Shown here: positions 1 to 8,900 of the stretch, in pieces
Numbering within the stretch: position 1 is the stretch's first letter
Layout of the letters: each line of letters starts with the position of its first letter
Origin: VRUE01 sp963816785
GTDB lineage: Bacteria > Actinomycetota > Thermoleophilia > Solirubrobacterales > 70-9
Length of the DNA stretch: 64,000 bases
Direction: 5' to 3'
Assembly (NCBI GenBank): GCA_963816785.1
Contig: CAWFLL010000002.1
Span: 124,001-188,000, forward strand
The notes under the pieces: model-generated
The model's input: only the letters and a program-made list of their open reading frames with translations
Told to the model about the DNA's origin: nothing
Databases searched by the model: none
Program-made: the position numbers and the translations under genes

Positions 1-1616
1 CGTAGCGGCCCGGGGCGCGCTCGGCGACGACCTCGACGACGGTGTCGAGCGCGCGCTCGGGGTCGGGTCGGTCGATGAAGAAGAAGTCGCGCTCCTGGCC
101 CTCGCGCGGCTCGAGGTGAGGTGTCTCGCCCTGGTTGATCTCGTGGGCCGCGGTGGTGATCATCGAGCGCGCCGCCTGGCGGAAGATCTGGCTGAGCCGG
201 ACCACCGGGGCGATCCCGGCCTCGATCAGATCGTCGAACGGCCTTCCGGCCCCGATCGGCGGCAGCTGGTCGGCGTCGCCGACGAAGACGACGTGGGTCG
301 ACTCCGCGAGCCCGGCCAGCAGCACCTCCATCATCCGCAGGTTCAGCATCGAGGACTCGTCGACGACGACGAGGTCGGCCGGCAGCGGGCGCGCCGGCCC
401 GTAGGCCGGCTCCCGGCCCGGTTGCCACTCCAGCAGCCGGTGGATCGTCGACGCCTCGTGCCCGGTCGCGTCCTCGAGGCGGCGGGCGGCGCGGCCGGTC
501 GGCGCGCAGAGCGCGATCGAGGCGTTGGCCCGCTTCGCCTCGGCGACGATCGCCGCCGTGCAGACGGTCTTGCCGACCCCGGGCCCTCCGGTCAGGACCG
601 TGATCCGCGAGGTGAAGGCGGCGCGCACGGCCGACCCACTGCTCCGGTGTCAGCCCGTCCTGCTCCGGGCGGCGGCGCCTCGGGGGGCTCGTGGTCGATC
701 GTCGGCGGGGCGGAGGCGCGGGCGCGCATCGTCGCCGCCACCGCGACCTCGCTGGCGTGGGTGCGCTCGCGATAGGCGCGGTCCCTCGTCGAGCACCATC
801 CCCCTGGCGGCGACCAGGACCTCGGGGTCGGGCGCCAGGCTCGATCAGCTTCGCGGTCCGCCCGACCAGCTCCTCGACCGGGAGGTGCGAGTGGCCCTGT
901 GTCTCCGCCTCGGAGATCGCGTACACCGCGGCCGCCTGGGCGCGGCGGTCGGACTCGGGCGGGACGTCGCCGGCGAGGGCGATCCTGTCGGCGCGGGCGA
1001 AGCCGACGCCGTCGACCTCGGTCAGGCGGTAGGGGTCCTCGTGGAGGATCGCCATCGCCCGATCGCCGAAGCGCCGGTGGATCGGCGCCGCCAGGTGGGC
1101 GAGCCCGTGGGGGGCGAGTTCGACGTGGAGGTCGCGGATCGCCCGCGACGCGTGCCAGGAGTCGGCCGCCGCCGCGGCCTGCTTGGCGCTGACACCCCGC
1201 AGCGCGCCGAAGACGCCGGCCGGGTCGGCGGCGATCGCCCCCAGAACCCCCTCGCCGTGCTCGTCGACCAGCCGCTCGGCCCGGGTCGGCCCGATGTGGC
1301 GAAGCGTCGTCAGGTAGGCGACGCGGCCCTCGCGATCGGCCGGGTCGAGCGGCAGGGCGCCCCGCGGGCCTTCAGCTGCCGCCCGTATCGCGAGTGGGTC
1401 TGCCAGTCGCCGCTGACCTCGGCCCGTTCGCCGGCGTTGAGGTGGGCGACCGGACCGACCAGCGCGAAGCCCTCGCCGGAATCGGCGTCCTGCACCTCGA
1501 GCACCGCGTAGCCGTCGTCCTCGGCGCTGAAGATGACGCCGAGCACCTCGATCGTGCCGGTGAAGGCCGCCGCGTCGGCGTCGAAGAGGGTCGCTGCACC
1601 GAGTCCATCGCTCAAA
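1..1616 (-). CDS. recD2: RecD2-type ATP-dependent DNA helicase (N-terminal part, cut by window edge, frameshifted)
   Basis: This is a superfamily 1B 5'-3' DNA helicase acting in DNA repair and recombination. Reading the minus strand from about 1616, the protein starts with an OB-fold-like segment (GTIEVLGVIFSAEDDGYAV), continues through a helix-hairpin-helix region around 1000-1300 (VDGVGFARADRIAL) and reaches a Walker A motif GGPGVGKT near 575-600. A Walker B motif VVVDESSML lies near 345-375 and motif III GDADQLPPIG near 262-295. The order and spacing are those of RecD2/YrrC rather than RecD of RecBCD, because the long N-terminal extension is present. The C-terminus lies beyond position 1. 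At least three single-base shifts separate the conserved blocks. The start is probably TTG at 1616, since the upstream TTG at 1687 adds residues without homology. Family assignment is firm; the exact start is not. Confidence 0.85.
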
Positions 1617-1824
1617 GCTAGCGGCGCCCGGGGCGGCAGTCCGGCGCACTCCGCGGAAGTCGCGCTTCTGCGGCCGAGCCGGAGCAATCAGCATCAGGCT
1701 CGGCCGTCTCGTCTCGATGAGCTGGAACGTGAGCCCAGCTGTTCGGCCAGCTCAGCACCGGGACGCGGGGAAGCGTCTAAGTTGATGCTCCGACGTCACT
1801 TCCTTAGCCGAGAGGAGGCAACTG

Positions 1825-2531
1825 ATGAAGAGAGTCCGCAGGAGGTCTGAGCTACGGAAACGTCGTCGCCACCCTGGCCCTGTTCCTGGCCCTGAGCGGC
1901 GGCGCCGTCTGGGCCGCGAACAAGATCACCACCAAGCAGATCGGCAAGGGCGCGGTCAAGAACAAGAACCTCGCCAAGAACGCGGTCAAGAACAAGAACC
2001 TGGCCAAGAACGCGGTGACCTCGCCGAAACTGGCGAAGAGCGCGGTCAAGAACGCCGACGTCGCCGACGGCGCGATCAATTTCGCGAAACTCGCGACCGG
2101 GTACGGACGTGATCGCAAGCGCGACAGGGGGCCCGATCCCGGCCAACCAGGACGGCTCCGCGAACGATTCCACTGAACCCGCCACTGAGCCGTGACGCCG
2201 GTCGCCGGCCAACCGCTGACCGTGAGCCTCGAGGCCCGTGGCACCCTGGCCCCGCCGGCACCAGTCACCTGTCAGGCCGCCATCCGATGCCGGTCGTCAA
2301 CGGAAATCCCCTGCTGGTCGGCGAGTTGGCTGGTCGCTGCGTCGCCGGACAACCCACCCGAACCGCCGTTCCCCAACGGCATCCCGGTGAGCGGCCGCCA
2401 GCTTCCCGCTCGGGCTCAGCCAACCCGGGGTGCCGCAGAGCATCGGCCTGCAGCTGCTCGGCGACGACGAAGACTGCACCGCCGGGTCGAGGGTCGACCA
2501 GGTCGCGGTCGTCGTCACCCAGGCGAAGTGA
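1825..2531 (+). CDS. Small secreted MKRVR-type repeat protein, copy 1 (frameshifted)
   Basis: The protein begins MKRVR, followed by a signal-anchor helix (VVATLALFLALSGGAVWAA) and then short tandem units such as GKGAVKNKNLAKNAV, repeated with small changes through TSPKLAKSAVKNADVADGAI. The rest is a beta-rich C-terminal domain ending VVVTQAK. Proteins of this shape are common as multi-copy secreted proteins in Solirubrobacterales; no function is established. A Shine-Dalgarno-like AGAGGAGG precedes ATG 1825. One indel lies within the first ten codons and others around 2100-2450, but the frame can be followed to TGA 2529-2531. The next gene starts ten bases later and is a close paralogue, so the two are probably co-transcribed and arose by tandem duplication. 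Confidence 0.7.
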
Positions 2532-2541
2532 GGTCGATCCG

Positions 2542-3237
2542 ATGAGGAGAATCCGCTCAGGCCTCACCTACACGAACGTCGTCGCCACCGCTGGCCCTGT
2601 TCCTGGCCCTCAGCGGCGGCGCCGTCTACGCCGCCAACAAGGTCACCAGCAAGCAGATCGGCAAGGGCGCGGTCAAGAACAAGAACCTGGCCAAGAATGC
2701 GGTCAAGAACAAGAACCTGGCCAAGAACGCGGTGACCTCGCCGAAACTGGCGAAAGGGCGCGGTCAAGAACGCCGACGTCGCCGACGGGGCGATCAACTT
2801 CGCGAAACTCGCGCCGGGCACGGACGTGGTCGCAAGCGCGACGGCAGGCCCGATCCCGGCCAACCAGGAAGGCCCTGTCGCGTTCAATCCGCCGCTGACC
2901 GTGACGCCGGTCGCCGGCCAACTGCTGACGGTGCAGCCTCGAGTCGCGCGGGACGGTGGCCACCGAAGTGGCATGGGTCCGTGCGTGGTTCTCGTCCTCC
3001 CGCTCGTGAACGGAAACCCGATGATCATCGGCGAGCTTCTGGAGGTCGTCTCGCCAGGGGCCACACCCGGACCGCCGTTCAGCAGCGGCCTCCCGGTGGG
3101 CGCGGTCAGCTTTCCGCTCGGGCTCACCCAGCCCGGGGTGCCCCAGAGCATCAGCCTGAATCTCCGTCACGCTGGGGGGCTGTACCCCGGACTCGAGGGC
3201 GATCCAGGTCTCGGCCGTCGTCACCCAGGCGAAGTGA
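2542..3237 (+). CDS. Small secreted MKRVR-type repeat protein, copy 2 (frameshifted)
   Basis: A tandem paralogue of the preceding gene: MRRIRSGLTYTNVVATLAL at the start, the same AVKNKNLAKNAV repeats, then PIPANQEGP and a beta-rich domain ending VVTQAK at TGA 3235-3237. The repeat block is almost identical to copy 1 at the nucleotide level, while the C-terminal domain has diverged, so the duplication is fairly old or the repeat block is under constraint or gene conversion. Export is expected from the N-terminal hydrophobic segment. At least three single-base shifts interrupt the reading frame (near 2590, 2755 and 2935). Function unknown; the short repeats suggest an extended or fibrous region and the C-terminus a globular one. 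Confidence 0.7.
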
Positions 3238-3323
3238 GCCTCGGGTGAGCGCTTAAAGAACGATCAATCAGCCTCTAATCCAGGCCTAATTCCCCTCCGG
3301 CGGAGATCTGTTCTAGTTGGGTC

Positions 3324-4096
3324 GTGAGGCGGTCAGCTCTCCTCGTGGTCGATCGTGTCGGTTTCCCTGGTCGTCACGGGTGTGACCTCCTGCGGTCTGC
3401 CGCCGACACGATCTCGGCGCTCGAACAGTGCTCGAAGAAATACGGCTGCAGCTTCACCGCCGGCAGCTACTGGATGTCGGCCGGGGAGTCGCCGCTGGTC
3501 GTGATGCCGCCGGTGCTCGACTTTCCCCACGATGTGACATCGCTCGACAAGGGCCTCGACGGCAGGCCTTTGTTCGAATCGGCCGAAGTCGGCGCCGGAA
3601 AATCCGCCGTCGTCAACGGCGCCGAGTACCTGGCGCCCGGCGCCTACCACTTCATCTGCTCGATCCACAACGACCCGCACGATCTACGGGACCCGGATGG
3701 AGGCCGATCTGATCGTGGTCGACAACGGGCTGCCGCCGAAACCGCGGCCGACGATGGAACTCAAGATGAGACACCAGTCGCTGGCGCAGGTGCTCGATCG
3801 GGGGGCCCTGTTCGTCGCGGCGCAGGGCCGACGAGCCCTCAGATCAGGCGAAGTTCATCGTCAGGGTCGGCAAGCGGACGCTGTCGATGATGAACGGGCA
3901 TCAGCGGTCGGCCCCGGCGGGTTCCAGATGCTCGGCCTGAAGCTCGGCCCGATCGCCCACAGGGTGCTGGGCGGCCGCGATTCGGCGCTCGATCTCGGTG
4001 ATCGGCGCGGCTCGCTTCGGGGAACCCGGCAATCCTGCGCCGCAGGCTGCACTGATCGCTCACCATTTGTCGCTCTCCTCGATCGCCCGTTCGTAG
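3324..4096 (+). CDS. Cupredoxin-domain lipoprotein (frameshifted)
   Basis: Allowing one early frame change, the N-terminus reads as a signal peptide with a lipobox-like VTSC (near 3385-3395), so a membrane-anchored extracytoplasmic protein is likely. The mature part holds a blue-copper fold: DFPHDVTS supplies the first His ligand and HFICSIHNDPH the Cys and second His, as in plastocyanin-like proteins. The axial Met is uncertain: it should follow shortly after the second His, but an indel falls there (about 3680-3700) and the next Met is in RMEADLIVV. A C-terminal stretch after 3800 (KFIVRVGKRTLS, KLGPIAHRVLGG) resembles beta-sandwich stalk domains of actinobacterial surface proteins. The 3' end is inferred and overlaps the convergent TetR gene by about 37 bases. 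An electron-transfer or copper-binding role is family knowledge only. Confidence 0.55.
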
Positions 4097-5356
4097 GCCT
4101 CCTCGGCGCCGACGAACGGGGCCAGCGTCATGTAGGTGGCCATCGGCGCCAGTTCGGGCATGCTTTCCGGGCCTTTGCTCTTGACCTGGTCGTGGATCAG
4201 CGCGTAGATCGCGCCGCCGATCGCCTCGGCCGCGATCGGCGGCGTGTCGGGCGAGAGCTCATAGCCGGGGACCAGCAGCGCCTCGAGGCCTTCCATCACC
4301 GTGTCGCGCGTCTGCAGCGCCCGCTTGCCGACCGTGTACATCTCGACCGCGCCGAGCTGGGTGTACTCGGGCTCTTCGATCCCGAACGCGAACATCGCCT
4401 CATAGGCCGCCCGCACCGACTCCTGCCAGCTCCGGGCGCGGCGGAAGGCGGGCAGGACCGCGGCCAGCATCTGCGCCGAGCCGCTGTCGAGGGCGGCGAG
4501 GAGCGCTTCTTCCTTGTTCGCGAAGTGGCCGTAGAAGACGCGGTGCGAGGTCCCGGCCCGGTCGACGACCTCGGCGACGGTCGTCGCCTTGTAGCCCTTC
4601 TCGGCGACCGTCGCCGCCAGCGCCCGCAGCACCCGCTCGGGCGGGTGGGCGACCGCCTGGCGCTCGGCGAACGTGCGCGGTTTCCTGCCCCGCCGGCGCG
4701 GCGCCTCGAGCGGGCCGGGGGGCGGGGGGTAGGAGAGCCCCCAGTTGGCGATGTCCTCGGCGATCCGCGGCAGCTGGTCGGCTTCCTCGCTGTAGAGGCG
4801 CTTCTCGATCACCTTCTGGAATCCGCCGAGCATCGCCCGGACCATCTGCGGCGGCATCGCTTCGCGGCCCCGGATCTGGTTCAGCTGGCTGACGCCGAAT
4901 CGCTCGAAGGTGTCCAGCACCCGTTCGACCGCCGCTTCGCCCTCCGGGCCCGCGGCGTAGACCTCGATGAAGATCATCCGCGACGCGGCCGGCTGCCTCG
5001 CGACCAGGCCGAGGAACGCTTCGACGGCCTGCCGCACCCGGGCCTCGCCGGTCGGCGCGTCCTCGGCCCGCTCCATCAGCGCGATGGTCGGCTCGACCAG
5101 GGCGTCGACCGCCGCCAGTAGGCACTCCTTCTTATCCTCAAAGTGCTCGTAGAAGGCGGCGCGGGAGACGCCGGCCATCTTCACGAGGTCCGCGATCCGC
5201 GTCGCCTCGTAGCCCTTTTCCGAGCTAATGGAGACCATTGCGCCGAACAACCGCTCGCGCTGGCTGCGTCGCGAATCCTCGGGCACGTTTCCCCGGCCCG
5301 GGCGCATCTTCTTGGACCGGAGCTCGAGTGGAGTCCCCCCAGGGTGTCTGCACCAT
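4060..5356 (-). CDS. Double TetR/AcrR regulator (two TetR units in one chain), copy 1
   Basis: About 430 aa made of two successive TetR proteins. The first helix-turn-helix is YEATRIADLVKMAG with VSRAAFYEHFEDKKECL; the second is YKATTVAEVVDRAG with TSHRVFYGHFANKEEALL. Each is followed by an all-helical ligand-binding/dimerisation domain, and the halves are joined after the motif LSYPPPPG. Most TetR proteins are about 200 aa dimers, so this chain could act as a covalent dimer or recognise a composite site. The preferred start is ATG 5356 (MVQTPWGD) because the paralogue at 34863-36181 begins MTRTPWGD; this requires one indel near 5335. A longer open frame reaches 5391. The gene is divergent from surface cluster 1 and a likely regulator of it (inference). 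Confidence 0.8.
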
Positions 5357-5368
5357 TCTGGCACCACC

Positions 5369-5380
5369 ATAGCCGGGTAC
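5369..5380. promoter_or_regulatory. Quasi-palindrome upstream of double TetR copy 1
   Basis: The 12-mer ATAGCCGGGTAC sits about 13 bases upstream of the preferred ATG of the double TetR gene. The same element, ATAGCCGGGTAT, lies about 12 bases upstream of the second double TetR gene at 36193-36204. In copy 2 it is a 12-bp dyad with one mismatched pair. Conservation at the same place in front of two paralogues, in otherwise diverged DNA, suggests an autoregulatory operator. This is inference from two copies. Confidence 0.4.
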
Positions 5381-5391
5381 GCATACGTCAC

Positions 5392-5980
5392 TCAAGCCCG
5401 CTCGCAGAGCCAATTTTTACGGTAGGACACCGACTCTATTCGGGGTTTAGATACTGCCTAGTTCCTAGAACTCCGGCTGAGTGTACCTCTGAGTTATTGG
5501 TCCGCTAAAGTTCTTATTGAAATGGTACCCGCAATGGCTTTTGCGTCAAAAGTGACACACCGGCGTTCCAAAGGCGGCGTCCCCGCACCGCGGATCACCA
5601 GGACTGATGCGAACTAGGAGCACGTTCCAGTGGATCTCGCATTCCTGCAGGGATTGCGGCTGCTTTGAGAACACCCTTGTTCTTCTTCCGGTACGTTCGA
5701 GACCTTTTTATTCCTCTCTGCTCCAAATCTCAGGCGCTGAAAGCCAGTTATAGAGCCAGAAACCGTGTCGGAGGGGAAGTCAGTGAAAAGATGGCCTTGA
5801 CATGCCGGTCCGTTTGTGTTCTCATTACTCCCGCCCGAGGGGCAGCGCGTCCGCACCAGGAAGGCGCTCGTCCCGAGGGCGGGAGAGAAGTCAAATCGGC
5901 CGCCAGGCCCGGGCTAGGGAACCCGTACAGCGGGTCAGGGCAAAGGCAGGCGGCCATCGGATCCGGGGAGGGCATTGCAA
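5392..5980. other. Intergenic region between double TetR copy 1 and surface cluster 1
   Basis: About 590 bases, visibly more AT-rich than the flanks, without a convincing gene. It contains a degenerate copy of the window's recurring promoter (GGTCCG at 5499-5504 and TTCTTAT at 5511-5517, lacking a good -35 box), a GGTACGTTCGAGAC box near 5691, the intact promoter at 5797-5825 and a roughly 150-base leader. In the leader CTCCCGCCC (5828-5836) can pair perfectly with GGGCGGGAG (5877-5885). Confidence 0.5.
5797..5825 (+). promoter_or_regulatory. Shared promoter element, copy 1 (surface cluster 1)
   Basis: TTGACA at 5797-5802, a 17-base spacer containing GGTCCG, and TGTTCTCAT ending at 5825, giving an extended -10 of the form TGn-TCTCAT. 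This is one of seven near-identical elements in the window. Transcription would start near 5832, leaving a leader of about 150 bases before the first surface gene. Confidence 0.7.
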
Positions 5981-8900
5981 GTGAATTCGCCGCAGGCACA
6001 GCCGACTCCGGCTTCGTCCAAGACACTGGACGCGGGCCGGAGTGGAGCGCAGGCAGGCACTCGCCGCCCCGCTCGCCTGCTCGTCGTATTGGTTGCAGTA
6101 TTCGCGATGTCCCACGTCTTCGCCCCCGCCGCAAGCGCGGAGCGCAGCGTGCTCGGCGGTTTCCAGCTCGAATCTGCTTTTGCGCCGAACGGTAGCCTTC
6201 TCCTCTTCACCGGGACGCCGATCCCACTGGATCCCAATGGCGGCCTGCCGACCGCCGGTGACCTCTACGCGCCCGGCAGCCACTCGTGCGGCCTTGGGTG
6301 TGCCGGCATCTTCGGCGCCAGCAACTCCTTCTCCGGTGCATTCGGCCGACAATTCTCGGCGGACGGCGCTCACAAGCGCCTTTGGGGCAGTGACGCCGTC
6401 TTCGCCGGTCCGGGTGACGCCGATGAGACCCAGGCTGTCAGGGTCAGCGCCAGCGCCGGGACCTTCACCCTGAGCTTCGGTGGCGGAACAACTGCCGCGG
6501 TCGCCTACGACGCTGCGGCCGGCGTCGTGCAGACCCAGCTCAACAGCCTTGCCGCGATCAGCGTCGAAAGCGGCTCGGTCAGCGTCACCGGTGGCCCTGG
6601 CAACGCAGGCGGCACCAACCCTTACATCGTCACCTTCGACGGCGGTCCGCTCAAGGACACAGACCAGACTCAAATGACCGTGGACGGCTCATCGCTCGTC
6701 GGCAGCGCCAGCGTCTACACCACCAATCAGGGACACACCGGATTCGAGATTTGCAGCGCGGCTGAGGGGGACGCGTGCCAGCCCCCGAAAGACGAGGGCG
6801 TCGAGCCCCAGTTCAACATATCCAGGTCTGGTGAACGGCCGGGCGGCATCGGTGAATCAGCCCAGGAGCTTGCGCTCAACCAGACCACCGGCGACGTGTA
6901 CATCTACACGGACATCCGGCGCATCAACCGCTACTCGGCGACCGGCCAATTCCTCAGCTCCTTCGGCCTCGACACGGTCCGGCAGGGGCCCAGCGACAGC
7001 AACGTAGACGAGGTCCAAAAACTGACCGTGACTGCCATATCCGGCGCCTTCACCCTCAGCATCTTCGTCGCCAACGAAGGTACCGAGACGACGCCGGCGA
7101 TCCCCTTCAACGCGACCGCTGCTCAAATCGAAACGGCGCTCGAGACCCTGCCGCAGCTCAAAAACTACGGCGGCTCGGTCACGGTCACCGGGTTGAATCC
7201 CTACGAAATTACGTTCGACGGCGCATCTGGGGGAGACACGTTCCGCGAAATAGAAGTGTCGCCGGTGTCTGCGGGCACCGTCTCCACCCTCCAGGATGGT
7301 GGGGCGCCTGAGGTCTGCGCACCTAAGGATCAGTGCAAACAGGGTGAGACCTCCAGCTCATTTGATGCGGGTGGCGACTTCCAGGCCGACGCGATCACCG
7401 ACCGCTTCGGTGGCGACATGACGGTGGCACCGGAGGGGGCACCCAACGAAGGAAACGTCCTCATCAGCAGCGGGCCGGACGTCAGCGAATTCACCGCCAA
7501 CGGAGAGTTCGTCGGCTCTTTCGGCTGGGACGTCGTTAAGTCTGGGCCGGGTGAGGTGGCGGCCCCCGATGAGGAACAGCAGGCCACCGTAACTGCCGAC
7601 GGCGGCACCTTCCGGCTCGGGCTCACGAGTTTCAACATGACCGGTCCGATCCCGTACAACGCCACCCCTGCGGAAGTCAAGACCGCGCTCGAGGCGCTCT
7701 CCAATATCGGTGGCGTCGGTGGCACGGTGAGCGTGAGCGGAGGTCCCGGCGACCTGACCGGCTCGAGTCCGTACGTCATCACCTTCGGTGGCTCGCTTGC
7801 CGGCGACGACATCCCTCAGATGGCCTCGAACGCCTCGGGATTGACGATCACGAGTGGCACAAAATCGGTCGTCGTCACGACTCCGACCGGCGGCGGCGCC
7901 TTCGAGGTCTGCAAGGCCGCGAATGGAGACATCTGCGCTGGGGGTACCCAGGGATCCGGTTTGGGACAGTTCGCCGCCTCGGACGTCACCGCCCTCACCG
8001 TGAGTCCCGACGGTGTGATCTACGCGCTTGAGTCCGAAGGGAACCGCCGCGTCCAGCAGTTCAACCCCGATGGTGGAGGGGGGCTGATCCCCTCGCTCTT
8101 CGGGGTTGAGGAGGAACAGAAGGTGACCGTCAACGCGAGTGCGGGTCAGTTCCGACTCAGCCTCGGGGGCGATCCCGACGGCACTACGGGAACGGGCGAT
8201 GTGACCAACGGGTCGAAAATCATCACAAATGTGAACACCTCGACTGGGGAGTTCAAGGTTGGCATGCCGCTTGACAGTTTCTATTTCTACGATACGACGA
8301 TCATTAAAGCTGTCGGGGCGAATACGCTCACGGTCTCCGCTGGGGCCCTCAGCACTCAGAACAACGCCAGTCTCACATCCTACCTTCCCTATACCACACC
8401 CAACCTACCGTTCAATGCGTCGTCAAGCGGGCCCGGATCGGTTGAAGAAGCGCTTAACAACCTACCCGCGGTCGGCGGCGAAGGCAGCTCCGTAACGGTC
8501 ACAGGCGGCCCAGGGGACGCAGGCGGCACGAACCCGTACGTGATCACCTTCAGTGGTCCCGTGCCCCACACCGATTTCCCCAACGCCACCGGCTTGCAGG
8601 GGACCACTCCTCTCAGCGGCGGAACCGGCCCCGGCGCGAATCAGGCCCCGGTAGAGATCCTCAGAGACGGCGGGCCGAATGGGCGGACGGACCAGGACGA
8701 CCCCGGGAGCATCGGCGTACTGCCGAACGGCAATGTCCTCGTCTCCAAGAGCTTTCCACCCATGGCGGCGAGATGCCCTGACGGTTTCCCGTTCGAATAC
8801 TCCATCGCGATCAATCGCTTCCAGGAGTTCACTTCCGACGGCGGAACCCTGGTCGACACGAGCCCACCGTGCAACATCGAACCGGACTTCCTCTTCGAAG

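Noticed and set aside
3697..5121. 474 aa open frame on the plus strand
   Set aside because: Antisense to the double TetR gene, whose minus-strand product has two clear HTH motifs. The plus product is Arg/Asp/Gly-rich without any recognisable domain.
5490..5519. Eighth copy of the shared promoter
   Set aside because: GGTCCG and TTCTTAT are present at the right spacing, but the -35 region (CTGAGT) and the extended -10 are weak and no gene starts behind it other than cluster 1, which has the good promoter at 5797. Mentioned as a degenerate relic only.
5828..5885. Riboswitch in the leader of cluster 1
   Set aside because: The nine-base stem CTCCCGCCC/GGGCGGGAG partly lies upstream of the predicted transcription start (about 5832), so it cannot fully form in the mRNA, and no known aptamer motif was recognised.
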